A DNA stretch of 14,198 bases from an uncultured Tidjanibacter sp. (GTDB lineage Bacteria; Bacteroidota; Bacteroidia; Bacteroidales; Rikenellaceae), in the NCBI GenBank assembly GCA_934663885.1, contig CAKUKW010000031.1, forward strand, positions 1 to 14,198, in the 5' to 3' direction. How positions within the stretch are numbered: the first letter of the stretch is position 1; the number at the start of each line of letters is the position of its first letter. The notes below the pieces were generated by a model that searched no databases, was not told the DNA's origin, and saw only the letters and a program-made list of their open reading frames with translations. Position numbers and translations under genes: made by a program. Below, one piece after another: positions 14,063-14,198 of the stretch.

Positions 14063-14198
14063 GGGTTTTCTGAGGGTTCCGGACTTTACATTGAATTTTG
14101 TATTGAAAGGAGTAAATATACTAACGTGTAAGATGTAAGATGTAAGATGTAAATGAAGTTTCTTCCCTTAGGATCTTTCCAGAACCCTCAGAGAACCC
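14063..14198. repeat. Imperfect 21-bp inverted repeat, arms 94 bp apart
   Basis: The arm at 14063-14083 and the reverse complement of 14178-14198 agree at 19 of 21 positions, sharing the perfect core TCTGAGGGTTC. Each arm contains GGGTT twice. The outer arm stops at the window edge, so the repeat may be longer. Widely spaced inverted arms next to a terminase gene fit terminase- or host-factor-binding sites. Confidence 0.8.
14127..14152. repeat. 7-bp tandem repeat TGTAAGA, about 3.7 copies
   Basis: TGTAAGA is repeated three times without interruption (14127-14147), followed by a partial fourth copy TGTAA. It lies between the two arms of the inverted repeat. A short perfect tandem repeat like this may be polymerase slippage or a set of binding sites. 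Confidence 0.85.

Larger units (their letters stand above)
14007..14198. other. Non-coding, repeat-rich leader; candidate packaging (cos/pac) region
   Basis: No ORF worth calling is seen on either strand. The 192 bases hold three separate repeat families and a short palindrome, all directly upstream of the small-terminase-like gene. In many cos and pac phages the packaging site lies in or next to this gene, and the HNH gene nearby is typical of cos phages. Site identity is inference; no cohesive end can be placed from sequence alone. Confidence 0.4.

Overview
The window is one block of a tailed-phage (or prophage) genome. Every convincing gene is on the minus strand, so the biological order runs from position 14198 down to position 1. 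Strong Shine-Dalgarno sites of the AGGAGG type, moderate-to-low GC, tightly packed or overlapping genes and the protein families present all point to a siphovirus of a Gram-positive host, most likely a Clostridia/Lachnospiraceae-type Firmicute. The host assignment is inference. No integrase, repressor, lysis or host gene is visible, so prophage versus free phage cannot be decided here.

Layout in the direction of transcription. (1) 14198-14007: non-coding leader with several repeats (a 21-bp imperfect inverted repeat with arms 94 bp apart, a 7-bp tandem repeat and a 10-bp direct repeat); this is the natural place for a cos/pac site. (2) 14006-12247: putative small terminase, HNH endonuclease, an SH3-like small protein, a gp6-like connector and a small basic protein starting with a GMRWGIRR motif. 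(3) 12240-9250: large terminase and portal. (4) 9263-7055: a second basic protein with the same N-terminal motif, then one 566-residue ORF that fuses a prohead protease, an acidic linker and an HK97-type capsid protein, with a good internal ribosome-binding site and ATG exactly at the capsid boundary. (5) 7032-6119: a small possible capsid decoration protein and two neck proteins (stopper-like, tail-terminator-like). (6) 6107-5439: major tail protein, followed by a strong intrinsic terminator. (7) 5366-3845: two tail-assembly chaperone-like genes, a short Cpl-7/CW_7-like cell-wall-binding ORF that appears split by a frameshift, and an HK97-gp10-like protein. (8) 3845-1: the first 1281 codons of a very large tape measure protein, which runs off the window.

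Together these genes make the packaging motor (TerS, TerL, HNH, portal), the procapsid (protease, linker/scaffold, capsid), the neck and the tail tube with its assembly factors. The terminator after the major tail gene would separate highly expressed capsid and tube genes from the low-copy chaperone and tape measure genes.

I do not see a clearly new defence or mobile system. The points most worth a second look are the repeat-rich leader as a candidate packaging site, the two unrelated-looking proteins sharing one N-terminal motif, the internal start inside the protease-capsid fusion, the split CW_7-like gene, and the displaced connector and gp10-like genes.
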